Shown: piece by piece, positions 49,356 to 57,729 of the stretch
Position numbering within the stretch: the stretch's first letter is position 1
How the letters are laid out: every line of letters starts with the position of its first letter
Source of the DNA: UBA2767 sp965228625
GTDB lineage: Bacteria; Pseudomonadota; Alphaproteobacteria; Rhizobiales; Methyloligellaceae
Direction: 5' to 3'
Length of the DNA: 64,000 bases
NCBI GenBank assembly: GCA_965228625.1
Contig: OZ245829.1
Coordinates: 1,860,001 to 1,924,000, forward strand
Translations under genes and position numbers: made by a program
The notes under the pieces: generated by a model
What the model was told of the DNA's origin: nothing
Databases searched by the model: none
What the model saw: only the letters and a program-made list of their open reading frames with translations

Positions 49356-50777
49356 ATGACTTCACTCGCATCATATCTTGCCAGCCTGGCAGGTGCTGCA
49401 CCACAGGGGGGCCAATCAACCACTCCGGCCAGCGGGACCGGTGCGAGCGGTCTTTTCGCCGCGCTGCTCGAGACCACTTCGGTTCCGACCGATGCTTCGG
49501 AGGGGATTCCCCATCAAACAGATCCCACAGGTCTGCTGCCGACCACACCGAACCCGAACGCCGCTCCGGGCGAGCCTCAGGTGGCGGCGGGAGACACTTT
49601 CCTGGGTAAGGCCTTGAGCGAAGGACTCAACACACCCGGCGAAGACGGCGAGGTCGAAGCCGAGATCATCGAAGGTCCGCTCGATGCGACCGCCGCAGGT
49701 GAGCTGCCGGGAGAAACCGGCGTACCGGCGAATACGGTCGACTCCGAAGACGCAGTGCCGGCTCCGGCGCCACCGACGACGACCGGCACAGATACCGCGG
49801 CGCCGGCGGCAGCGGCCGCACCGGACACGAACGTCACATCTGTCGCATCCGGGGCACCTGCGCCGCGCCCTGATGTCCAAGGCAGAACGCCGGACAGGCT
49901 TCTGCAGCAGCAGGCATCCCGCAATCAGACGCAAGATGGAGCACCTTCACGTCCGACCGGACTGGAAGCCGCCGTTCAGCATGCCTCCGACAATGGTCTT
50001 GAAAACGGTCTGGCAAAGGTGCCTGCCCGCACGGGCAACGGACCCGGCACAGGCGCGGTCGCACATTCACAAAACACGCCGCTGAGCGGCAGTGACGGCG
50101 AGGCGACCATCGAAAAACCCGCGCAGATCGATGGCAAACGGCCTGAAATCGCGCCGGACAAGGGACGGCCCGAATTCGCACCGAGACCGCCGCAGATCAT
50201 ACAGCGCCTCATAAAGACCGACACCGGACAGAGCCTGATCCAGGTCCAGGAGCGCATTGGCGGCGATTCCACCGGCATTTCCAGTCCCCCAACGCTTACG
50301 GTGAGCGTGCAGGCGCCCGCGGCTTCCCCCGGCCCGGCTTCCCCCCCAGCGCCGCACGTTCCCGTAGGTGCGTTGGCTGTCCATATTGCCCATCAGGCGA
50401 ATAACGGCGCGAAGCGGTTCGAAATCCGCCTCGATCCGCCGGAACTCGGGCGTATCGATGTGCGTCTCGATGTTTCACGCGAGGGCCAGGTGATGACACA
50501 TCTGGTCGTGGAGCGCGCGGAAACCCTGGATCTGTTGTTGCGCGATGCGAAGCAGCTCGAACGGGCCCTGCAGGATGCAGGCCTCGACACATCGGACAAG
50601 GGGATGAAGTTCTCGCTCAAGGATCAGAGCCTGAGTGGCGACGACAAGGGGTTTTTCGACGACGATGACGTGGCCCATGGCGCGCGGGGCGATGAGGGCG
50701 ACGACGGTTCCGCCGATCCGGACATGCCGCCGCCACAGCGCTACATCGCATCCACCGGGCTCGACATCAGGATATGA
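49356..50777 (+). CDS. fliK: Flagellar hook-length control protein FliK
   Basis: 473 residues. Residues about 1-320 are low-complexity, rich in Ala, Pro, Gly and Thr, as usual for the ruler part. The C-terminal hook domain is clear: RFEIRLDPPELGRIDVRLDV and HLVVERAETLDLLLRDAKQLERAL. FliK measures hook length and switches export specificity. Followed 15 bases later by flgD. Expression is predicted from a sigma-54 promoter at 49304. Confidence 0.93.
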   Translation: MTSLASYLASLAGAAPQGGQSTTPASGTGASGLFAALLETTSVPTDASEGIPHQTDPTGLLPTTPNPNAAPGEPQVAAGDTFLGKALSEGLNTPGEDGEVEAEIIEGPLDATAAGELPGETGVPANTVDSEDAVPAPAPPTTTGTDTAAPAAAAAPDTNVTSVASGAPAPRPDVQGRTPDRLLQQQASRNQTQDGAPSRPTGLEAAVQHASDNGLENGLAKVPARTGNGPGTGAVAHSQNTPLSGSDGEATIEKPAQIDGKRPEIAPDKGRPEFAPRPPQIIQRLIKTDTGQSLIQVQERIGGDSTGISSPPTLTVSVQAPAASPGPASPPAPHVPVGALAVHIAHQANNGAKRFEIRLDPPELGRIDVRLDVSREGQVMTHLVVERAETLDLLLRDAKQLERALQDAGLDTSDKGMKFSLKDQSLSGDDKGFFDDDDVAHGARGDEGDDGSADPDMPPPQRYIASTGLDIRI

Positions 50778-50792
50778 GGATACGGAAGCACC

Positions 50793-51464
50793 ATGGTTGA
50801 AATAAATCCCTTCTCCGCCCTTTCGAGCATTGGTCAGTCCTCGGCCGACCGCGTTTCCATCGCGGATGATTTCGACACGTTCCTGACCCTGCTGACCACG
50901 CAGTTGCAGAACCAGAACCCCCTCGATCCGCTGGACACGAACCAGTTCACGCAGCAATTGGTGCAGTTCACCGAGGTTGAGCAGACGGTCAAGCAGAACG
51001 AAAACCTGGAACAGCTTATCCAGCTCTCCGCCGCCAATGCGGTCACCAACGTTGTCGGTTTTCTCGGCGCCGAGGTCACGATAAGCGGCAAGACGGCGCA
51101 ATACAGCGATGGCAGCGCAACGTGGTCCTATGACATTCAGGGCAATGCCAGCAATGTCACCTTCACGGTCTCCAATTCCAGCGGTACGCCCGTATATACG
51201 ACCGGCGGCTCGCCGGCGTCCGGGCCCGGCAACTTCGTCTGGAACGGCCAGACGGATACGGGCACCAATGCCCCCGAGGGCGTCTATACATTGACGGTAT
51301 CCGCAGTCGACGGTTCGGGAACGGCTGTCAATGTCGTCACCGAATCAGTCGGCATTGTCGATGGCGTGGACTACAGCGGGAGCGAACCTCTTCTGACCGT
51401 CGGCGGCAAACAGATCCGTCTTGATGAAATCGATGCCGTGAGACGGGCCGGCACCTCCTCATAG
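50793..51464 (+). CDS. flgD: Flagellar hook assembly protein FlgD
   Basis: 223 residues. DDFDTFLTLLTTQLQNQNPLDPLDTNQFTQQLVQFTEVEQ is the classic FlgD N-terminus, and the C-terminal half forms the Tudor/fibronectin-like domain (FVWNGQTDTGTNAPEGVYTLTV). FlgD caps the growing hook. Cotranscribed with fliK. In Caulobacter the hook genes are late FlbD/sigma-54 genes, as predicted here. Confidence 0.95.
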   Translation: MVEINPFSALSSIGQSSADRVSIADDFDTFLTLLTTQLQNQNPLDPLDTNQFTQQLVQFTEVEQTVKQNENLEQLIQLSAANAVTNVVGFLGAEVTISGKTAQYSDGSATWSYDIQGNASNVTFTVSNSSGTPVYTTGGSPASGPGNFVWNGQTDTGTNAPEGVYTLTVSAVDGSGTAVNVVTESVGIVDGVDYSGSEPLLTVGGKQIRLDEIDAVRRAGTSS

Positions 51465-51526
51465 TCACGGCCGACCGTCAGAACTTCGCTCCGCGCATCG
51501 CGACCGGCAATGCACGCGGAAGTTGC

Positions 51527-51543
51527 CTAACACACCGTTAACC
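51527..51543 (+). promoter_or_regulatory. CtrA box upstream of sciP
   Basis: CTAA-N7-TTAACC (51527-51530, 51538-51543), a one-base variant of the CtrA consensus TTAA-N7-TTAA, 72 bases before the sciP ATG. In Caulobacter sciP is itself CtrA-activated. Confidence 0.65.
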
Positions 51544-51550
51544 CTCGACC

Positions 51551-51560
51551 TTAGGCAAAT
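51551..51560 (+). promoter_or_regulatory. TTAGGCAAAT motif shared with fliF and flhA promoters
   Basis: Starts eight bases after the CtrA box. The same core (TAGGCAA, either strand) follows the CtrA boxes of fliF and flhA. A candidate FlbD repressor site or a promoter element of the CtrA class. Confidence 0.4.
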
Positions 51561-51614
51561 TTTAAAACAGACAGCCTATGCTCGTGCACGATTTGGGTCA
51601 CGTGTAAGAGTATC

Positions 51615-51899
51615 ATGACAGAGCACTACAGGCCGCGCGTACGTTATGTGATTGGGCCGGATGGCAGTCCGTTGACGATTGCCGATCTTCCCCCAACAAA
51701 CACCAAACGCTGGGTGATCCGCCGCAAGGCCGAGGTTGTCGCCGCGGTACGCGGTGGCTTGCTCAGTCTCGATGAGGCCTGCGAGCGCTATACTCTCACC
51801 GTCGACGAATTCCTGAGCTGGCAACGCTCCATCGACAAGCACGGTCTCGCCGGCCTGCGCGCAACGCGCATTCAGGATTACCGTCAGCAATCCTCCTGA
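51615..51899 (+). CDS. sciP: CtrA inhibitor SciP (DUF1153 family)
   Basis: 94 residues, a small HTH protein. The family pattern is complete: RVRYVIGPDGSPLTIADLPP, TKRWVIRRKAEVVAAVRGGLLSLDEACERYTLTVDEFLSWQ and GLAGLRATRIQDYR. SciP binds CtrA-type promoters and blocks CtrA transcription late in the cell cycle, mainly at flagellar and motility genes. Its place among flagellar operons whose promoters contain CtrA boxes fits that role. Confidence 0.95.
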   Translation: MTEHYRPRVRYVIGPDGSPLTIADLPPTNTKRWVIRRKAEVVAAVRGGLLSLDEACERYTLTVDEFLSWQRSIDKHGLAGLRATRIQDYRQQSS

Positions 51900-52017
51900 C
51901 CTTTCTCCCCCGATGGTTGCACCGCCTGCACGTATGCGTGCCGGTGCAATCTCGATTCCAGGGCCTTTTGGGCGCCGCGCGGTTTCCGCCCCGCCTCCGC
52001 TCAAAACTCCTCCGCGG

Positions 52018-52034
52018 TTAAGCATCTGTTTAGG
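52018..52034 (+). promoter_or_regulatory. CtrA box upstream of fliF operon
   Basis: TTAA-N7-TTTAGG (52018-52021, 52029-52034), one change from TTAA-N7-TTAA. Located 115 bases before the fliF start. The fliF operon is a CtrA-controlled class II operon in Caulobacter. Confidence 0.6.
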
Positions 52035-52047
52035 AGTCGCTGGGTAA

Positions 52048-52058
52048 TTTTTGCCTAC
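52048..52058 (-). promoter_or_regulatory. TAGGCAA motif in the fliF promoter
   Basis: TTTTTGCCTAC on the plus strand, i.e. GTAGGCAAAAA on the minus strand, starting 14 bases after the CtrA box. Shared with the sciP and flhA promoters. Confidence 0.4.
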
Positions 52059-52148
52059 TCGCACGAAACATGGTGAACGGCGGGTTAACGGGCGTCCCGT
52101 TCCAGGGCGCGTTTCCCCGTTCGCCGCCAGTGAAAGGACTGCGCAGGG

Positions 52149-53804
52149 GTGAACAGCGTCAAGGAATTCGTCGAGGCCCTGGGGCCCGCCAGACTGGCCG
52201 CAATGGGTGCCGTCGCCGTCGCACTGATCGGCTTTTTTGCATTTCTCATGTTGCGCCTGTCGCAACCGCAGCTCTCCGTTCTGTATACGGACCTCACTTT
52301 CGACGACTCCCTTCAGGTCGTCAAAAAGCTCGAAGGCATGAACGTACCGCACGAGATCCGGCAGGAAGGCGCCATCATACTCGCACCCAAGGAGCAGGTT
52401 CTGCGCCTCAGAATGGAAATGGCCGAGGCTGGTCTGCCCGCGGGCGGAACGGTGGGGTACGAGATCTTTGACAAGGCCGATACGCTCGGCGCGACGAGTT
52501 TCGTCCAGAATATCAACCGGATCCGCGCGATCGAGGGAGAGCTGGCGCGCACCATCCGTGCGCTGCGCAACGTCGCGGTGGCGCGGGTTCATCTCGTGCT
52601 GCCGAAGCGTGAGCTGTTCTCGCGCGACAAGGCCGAGCCTTCCGCGTCGATCGTCGTCAGAGTGCGCGGCGAACTCGACCGCGGACAGATCAAGGCGATC
52701 CAGCATCTGACGGCATCGGCCGTCAACGGCCTCAATCCGGGGCGGGTGTCGATCGTCGACGAGGCGGGCCGCCTCCTCGCCAGCGGGCGTGACGATGGCG
52801 CAGACCCGGGCGGCGCGGAATTCGAAGAGCGGCACCAGGCGATGGAACAGCGGATGCGCGAGGATATCGAGGATATCGTCGCCAGCGTGGTCGGCAACGG
52901 CCGGGTGCGTGTGCGCGTGTCCGCGGAGATGGACTACTCCAAGATCACGGAAACAACCGACCTCTACGACCCGGACGGCCGCGTCGTCCGTTCAACCCAG
53001 ACACGCGAGGAAAGCTCGAACGTCACGACGCCGAATGGCAATGACGGTGTTTCCGTCGGCAACGAACTGCCCGCGGCCAATGCCGAACCGGGAACTGACG
53101 GCAATCAGCAGGAGAACTCCAACAAGACCGAGGAGGTCATCAACTACGAGATTTCGCGCACGACCAAGACGGAGGTTGCACAAGGCGGCCGGATCAAGCG
53201 CCTGTCGATTGCCGTTCTGGTCGACGGAATCTATCAGAAGGACGCCAACGGCACCGTTACCTATGCCCCCCGGCCGGCGGAGCAGATCGAACAGATTTCC
53301 GCGCTCGTCCGTTCCGCCATCGGCTTCGATCAGGACCGCGGCGACCAGGTGCAGGTGGTCAATCTCCGGTTTGCCGAAGTGCAGCCCGCCGCTGTGGCAG
53401 ACGGCGCACCTCAGGGTTGGCTGGCCTCGATGATGTCGCTGTCGAAGAACGACTATTTCGCCATCGCCGAGATGACCGTGATGGGCATCGTCTCCCTCCT
53501 CGTCTTGCTGCTGATCGTCCGGCCGCTGGTTCGCCGCATCGTCACACCGGACGAATCGCGACAGGCGCTGGAGAATTTTTCAACGAGCGAGGCGCCACAG
53601 CTTGCCGGACCGGATGGACAATCCGCCGGCGAGGCCGACCTGGCGCTTCCGGCTCCCCCGAGCCGGACCTCCGAAGCGCTCAAGAGCGCGCGCGTGATCG
53701 GCGAGGTCCAGCAGAAGGCCGTCGAGGAGGTCGGCGAGACGATCAAGAACAACCCCGACGAGGCCGTCACGATCGTACGTGACTGGCTTCAGCAACCGGC
53801 TTGA
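52149..53804 (+). CDS. fliF: Flagellar MS-ring protein FliF
   Basis: 551 residues from a GTG at 52149. A membrane helix near residues 15-38, the YscJ/FliF ring domain (PQLSVLYTDLTFDDSLQVVKKLEGMNVPHEI, GTVGYEIFDKADTLGATSF, RVHLVLPKRELFSRDKAEPSASIVV), a second membrane helix near 435-457 and a C-terminal FliG-binding tail. Forms the base ring of the motor. First gene of fliF-fliG-fliH-fliN-flbD, an order known from Caulobacter. Confidence 0.97.
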   Translation: MNSVKEFVEALGPARLAAMGAVAVALIGFFAFLMLRLSQPQLSVLYTDLTFDDSLQVVKKLEGMNVPHEIRQEGAIILAPKEQVLRLRMEMAEAGLPAGGTVGYEIFDKADTLGATSFVQNINRIRAIEGELARTIRALRNVAVARVHLVLPKRELFSRDKAEPSASIVVRVRGELDRGQIKAIQHLTASAVNGLNPGRVSIVDEAGRLLASGRDDGADPGGAEFEERHQAMEQRMREDIEDIVASVVGNGRVRVRVSAEMDYSKITETTDLYDPDGRVVRSTQTREESSNVTTPNGNDGVSVGNELPAANAEPGTDGNQQENSNKTEEVINYEISRTTKTEVAQGGRIKRLSIAVLVDGIYQKDANGTVTYAPRPAEQIEQISALVRSAIGFDQDRGDQVQVVNLRFAEVQPAAVADGAPQGWLASMMSLSKNDYFAIAEMTVMGIVSLLVLLLIVRPLVRRIVTPDESRQALENFSTSEAPQLAGPDGQSAGEADLALPAPPSRTSEALKSARVIGEVQQKAVEEVGETIKNNPDEAVTIVRDWLQQPA

Positions 53805-53816
53805 CGCAACGAAAAG

Positions 53817-54905
53817 ATGGCAACACCGGCAGCAAACATCGAAAAGATGCTCGCGGACGCCAAGGCGCAGCAGGATGACGGCGAGGCTGGACCGCCGACG
53901 GAAAGCCTCGACTCGCTGACCGGCCCGCAAAAGGCCGCTGTCCTGCTGCTCGCGCTCGGATCGGAATGGGGGCAGCCGGTCTGGAGCGAACTGAGCGACG
54001 ACGAAGTTGTCGCCGTGTCGGTCGCCATGTCCGAACTCGGCAATGTGACGAACACCGTGACTCAGGCGTTACTCACTGATTTCATTTCGAAAATGTCGCT
54101 CGCCGGAGCGTTGCTCGGCACCACGTCGTCAACCGAGAAACTTCTCTCGGAATATCTTCCGCCCGACCGCCTCAACGTCATCATGGAGGAAATCCGGGGA
54201 CCCGCGGGCCGGAACATGTGGGAAAAGCTCTCAAACGTTCAGCCGGCGGTTCTGGCCAACTATCTCAAGAACGAATACCCGCAGACGGTGGCCGTCGTGT
54301 TGTCGAAGATCGCGAGCGAGCACGCGGCAGGCGTGCTGTCGCTGCTGCCGGACGAGTTTTCCATGGAAGTGGTCCAGCGCATGCTCAAGATGGGCTCCGT
54401 GCAACGCGACGTCCTGGAGAAGATCGAACACACCCTGCGCAGCGAGTTCATTTCCAACCTGTCGCAAACACGGCAACGCGACGCCCATGAACTCATGGCG
54501 GAGATCTTCAACAATTTCGACCGGCAGACGGAAGGGCGCTTCCTGTCGTCACTCGAGGAGAGCGACTGGGAAGCTGCCGAGCGCATCAAGACCCTCATGT
54601 TCACCTTCGAGGATCTGACCAAGCTCGACAAGGCAAGCATCCAGCTCCTGCTGCGCAACGTGGAGCAGGACGTTCTCCTGCTGGCCATGAAGGGCGCAAA
54701 CGAGCAGGTGCGCGACCTCTTCCTGTCCAACATGTCGGAGCGGGCCGGAAGGATGCTTCGGGATGATCTCGAAGTCATGGGACCGGTTCGACTGAAGGAT
54801 GTCGATGACGCGCAAACGAAAATGATCACCACCGCCAAGGACCTCGCCGCCAAGGGCGAGATCATCATCACCAAGTCGGGCGGTGATGACGAACTGGTCT
54901 ACTAG
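53817..54905 (+). CDS. fliG: Flagellar motor switch protein FliG
   Basis: 362 residues. N-terminal LTGPQKAAVLLLALGSEWGQPVWSEL, the middle segment ALIYLKNEYPQTVAVVLSKI-type (here YLKNEYPQTVAVVL), and the C-terminal torque domain with FTFEDLTKLDKASIQLLLRN and MSERAGRMLRDDLEVMGPVRLKDVDDAQ. Binds the FliF tail and the stator. Starts 13 bases after fliF and is followed eight bases later by fliH. Confidence 0.97.
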   Translation: MATPAANIEKMLADAKAQQDDGEAGPPTESLDSLTGPQKAAVLLLALGSEWGQPVWSELSDDEVVAVSVAMSELGNVTNTVTQALLTDFISKMSLAGALLGTTSSTEKLLSEYLPPDRLNVIMEEIRGPAGRNMWEKLSNVQPAVLANYLKNEYPQTVAVVLSKIASEHAAGVLSLLPDEFSMEVVQRMLKMGSVQRDVLEKIEHTLRSEFISNLSQTRQRDAHELMAEIFNNFDRQTEGRFLSSLEESDWEAAERIKTLMFTFEDLTKLDKASIQLLLRNVEQDVLLLAMKGANEQVRDLFLSNMSERAGRMLRDDLEVMGPVRLKDVDDAQTKMITTAKDLAAKGEIIITKSGGDDELVY

Positions 54906-54913
54906 GAACAGAA

Positions 54914-55699
54914 ATGGCTGAAGCTGCGAGATACCTGTTCGACCGAGCCTTCGACGCCCCGACGCGGCGCACGGAATCGGAAGAGGCCGTGGCAGCGCGG
55001 CAATTGCAGGAAGAGTGGGAACGCAAGCTCGCCGAGGCGTGTTGCACCGCATATGAGGAGGGCCGCGCCGAGGGCGAGGAAGCCGCGCGCCAGAGCCTGG
55101 CGGCGCAGACGCAGGTGCTGGTCGGCGATTTGTTGCAGCGCGTGGAGCAAACGCTGCAGGACGCGAGAGGCGAACTCGATCGCATCCGCAGCGATGCCAT
55201 AGAAATCGGGAGCCTCACCGCCAATGTGCTGGCGGAGCAGCTCATAGAGCGCTCGCCTGCTCTTAATCTTGAGGCGGTGTTCGCCGAAGCGCTCGAGCAT
55301 CTGGACGACGCGCCGCATATCGCCGTCACCGTCAATGACGTGCTGGTCGACGAGGTTCAGAAGCTCGTCAGCACGATCGCGGCGGAACGCGGATTCACAG
55401 GCGACATCGTCGTGCTCGGCGACCCCGATACGACCAGGGGCGACTGCAATCTGCAATGGGCGGACGGCGGCTTGACCGTCGACGTGGGCAGGAAACGCGC
55501 CGCGGTGGCGCAAATCGTGCGGCGTCATCTCGAGAGCCTCAACGCTTCGCATCAAACGAGTCCGTCCGCCGTGACGCCGGCGGAGCCGGAGCAGCCGGTG
55601 CCGGGCGCCGAAGCCCTGCCGGAACCGCATGACGCAATCGAGGGCCGGTCCGAGACAACCAGACAACCGCATCCGATTCAGGAGACACCAGATGAGTGA
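54914..55699 (+). CDS. fliH: Flagellar export ATPase regulator FliH (FlbE-like)
   Basis: 261 residues. A Glu/Ala/Gln-rich coiled-coil N-terminus (about 20-100), then a FliH/HrpE-like domain (GDCNLQWADGGLTVDVGRKRAAVAQIVRRHL) that binds FliI and FliN. The last ~40 residues are Pro/Glu-rich. In Caulobacter the same place in the fliF operon is held by flbE, which is the fliH-like gene. Its last codons overlap the fliN start. Confidence 0.85.
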   Translation: MAEAARYLFDRAFDAPTRRTESEEAVAARQLQEEWERKLAEACCTAYEEGRAEGEEAARQSLAAQTQVLVGDLLQRVEQTLQDARGELDRIRSDAIEIGSLTANVLAEQLIERSPALNLEAVFAEALEHLDDAPHIAVTVNDVLVDEVQKLVSTIAAERGFTGDIVVLGDPDTTRGDCNLQWADGGLTVDVGRKRAAVAQIVRRHLESLNASHQTSPSAVTPAEPEQPVPGAEALPEPHDAIEGRSETTRQPHPIQETPDE

Positions 55700-56090
55700 C
55701 GAGCCAGGCGGCGAAGTGGCCGAAGGGGCCGGCGGAGACGACGTCGACCTCACCGACTTCGCCCAACAGGAAAAGCCGCAGAGCGTTGACGATCCGCCGG
55801 CGAGTGATGCTGAAACGCTTGCAAACGAAGATGAGCCGCGCTCGGCGTCCGATCTCGAGGCCGTGTTCGACGTGCCGGTGAACATTTCGGCGGTTCTCGG
55901 CCGGACCAACATCGAGGTGGCGAGCCTGCTGAAACTGGACGAGGGCGACGTGGTGGAGCTGGACCGCAAGGTCGGCGAAGCCATCGACATCTATGTGAAC
56001 AACAGACTGGTGGCACGCGGCGAGGTCGTGTTGGTCGAGGACCGGCTGGGCGTCACCATGACGGAGATCATCAAGGGCGAGAGCAACTGA
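55692..56090 (+). CDS. fliN: Flagellar motor switch protein FliN
   Basis: 132 residues from the ATG at 55692, behind CAGGAGAC and overlapping fliH by eight bases. An acidic variable N-terminus (about 1-50), then the surface presentation of antigens-type domain: DVPVNISAVLGRTNIEVASLLKLDEGDVVELDRKVGEAIDIYVNNRLVARGEVVLVEDRLGVTMTEI. Forms the C-ring with FliG and FliM. Confidence 0.95.
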   Translation: MSDEPGGEVAEGAGGDDVDLTDFAQQEKPQSVDDPPASDAETLANEDEPRSASDLEAVFDVPVNISAVLGRTNIEVASLLKLDEGDVVELDRKVGEAIDIYVNNRLVARGEVVLVEDRLGVTMTEIIKGESN

Positions 56091-56143
56091 CAGGAGCGAG
56101 ATGGCGGTGTGGCGCGCCGCCTTGCGGGATTTAGGAGACGGCA

Positions 56144-57514
56144 ATGAGACTGACGATTATCGGCAGCCTGAACGGCGAGCTGACGACGGCGACAAAAATC
56201 GCGATGGATCGCGGGGCGCAGGTAACCCATGCGCCCAACATAGAAACTGCAATGAAGGATCTGCGTGCGGGGCGCGGTGCGGACCTGTTGATGGTTGAAG
56301 TACATAACGACATTGCCGAACTGATCGAACGGCTCGACGCGGAACATATCCACGTGCCGATCGTCGCCTGCGGCGTGGAGCACGACGCCAAGGCGGCGGT
56401 CTCCGCCATACAGGCGGGTGCGAAGGAGTACATTCCCCTTCCCCCCGACCCGGAGCTGATCGCCGCCATTCTCGAAGCGGTGGTCGCGGAGACCCACGCG
56501 CTCGTCTACCGCGACGAGAAGATGGCGCAGGTCATCGCCCTTGCGGAACAGATCGCTGCTTCGGACGCGAGCGTCCTCGTCACCGGAGAATCGGGAACAG
56601 GCAAGGAAGTGATGGCGCGCCATGTCCACCGCAAGTCGTCCCGCGCGGCAAAGCCGTTCATCTCCGTGAACTGCGCGGCGATCCCGGAAAACCTCCTGGA
56701 GTCGGAGCTTTTCGGCCACGAGAAAGGTGCATTCACAGGTGCCATCGCGCGGCGCATCGGCAAGTTCGAGGAAGCCGACGGCGGCACGCTTTTGCTCGAT
56801 GAAATCAGCGAGATGGACGCACGGCTTCAGGCGAAACTGCTGCGCGCGATCCAGGAGCGGGTGATCGACCGGGTCGGCGGCACCAAACCGATCCCGGTCA
56901 ATATCCGCATCATCGCCACCTCGAACCGCGATCTCGCCGCGGCCGTGCGCGAGGGCACGTTTCGCGAGGATCTGCTGTACCGGCTGAACGTGGTGAACCT
57001 GCGCGTACCGCCGCTGCGCGAACGCCCGACCGACATTCTCGAGCTGGCCGAGCACTTCGCCCGAAAATACGCGGAAGCCAACGGCGCGCCGCGACGCGCC
57101 ATCTCCGCCGAAGCGCGGCGGCAACTTCTCGGCAATCCGTGGCCCGGAAACGTGCGCGAGCTTGAAAATACGATTCATCGTGCGGTGCTGCTTTCGAGCG
57201 GCGCCGAGATCGAGGCCGATGCCATTCGCGCCCCCGACGGCGCGCCGGCGATGGCCCCGGGCGCATTCGCCGACCCGGCGGCCCAGGCGGCGCAAACCGC
57301 CGAAGCCGTCACGCGGACGCTGGTCGGAAAGACCGTGGCGGAAGTTGAACGCGATCTCATCCTCGAGACGCTCGGCCACTGTCTGGGCAACCGCACCCAT
57401 GCGGCAAACATCCTCGGAATCTCGATCCGTACGCTGCGGAACAAGCTCAAGCAGTATTCCGATGAAGGCGTGGACGTACCGATGCCAGGCGATGCGCGCG
57501 CCATGGTGGGATAG
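56144..57514 (+). CDS. flbD: Sigma-54-dependent flagellar regulator FlbD (degenerate receiver)
   Basis: 456 residues. The receiver-like N-terminus (1-115) lacks the usual acidic residues: LTIIGSLNGE replaces the acidic pair, DLLMVEVHND the phospho-Asp site and YIPLPPDP the Lys-Pro motif. This fits FlbD, which is known to be activated by FliX rather than by a kinase alone. The AAA+ domain is intact: GESGTGKE, GAFTGA, LLLDEISEM. The C-terminal Fis-type HTH is GNRTHAANILGISIRTLRNKL. Activates late flagellar genes from ftr-like sites and sigma-54; such sites and such a promoter are present before fliK. Confidence 0.95.
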   Translation: MRLTIIGSLNGELTTATKIAMDRGAQVTHAPNIETAMKDLRAGRGADLLMVEVHNDIAELIERLDAEHIHVPIVACGVEHDAKAAVSAIQAGAKEYIPLPPDPELIAAILEAVVAETHALVYRDEKMAQVIALAEQIAASDASVLVTGESGTGKEVMARHVHRKSSRAAKPFISVNCAAIPENLLESELFGHEKGAFTGAIARRIGKFEEADGGTLLLDEISEMDARLQAKLLRAIQERVIDRVGGTKPIPVNIRIIATSNRDLAAAVREGTFREDLLYRLNVVNLRVPPLRERPTDILELAEHFARKYAEANGAPRRAISAEARRQLLGNPWPGNVRELENTIHRAVLLSSGAEIEADAIRAPDGAPAMAPGAFADPAAQAAQTAEAVTRTLVGKTVAEVERDLILETLGHCLGNRTHAANILGISIRTLRNKLKQYSDEGVDVPMPGDARAMVG

Positions 57515-57729
57515 GCCACGGCGGCGCGCGCGGCGCTCCTCACGACAAGTTCGGCCACACCGGGCCGGCCTCAGGTTCGGGATTTCGACCTGGGGCCGCG
57601 ACCGCGCGCGCAAAACGATCCCCTCCAACATGAACCCCCGATGAACGGCGTGTTCCGTCTCCATTCAGAGCGTTCGCGCCATATTGGCCGCCTGTTTGGA
57701 GTACTGCGTTCTTTCGTTGGAGATCGATC
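57515..57729. other. Intergenic region between flbD and the OmpA-family gene
   Basis: 215 bases. No gene accepted. The ribosome binding site of the next gene (TTGGAGATC) lies at its end. No terminator or operator could be recognised with confidence. Confidence 0.4.

Noticed and set aside
52041..52054. GGGTAATTTTTGC as a sigma-54 promoter of fliF
   Set aside because: Spacing between GG and GC is nine and the flanks do not fit; a CtrA box explains the promoter better.
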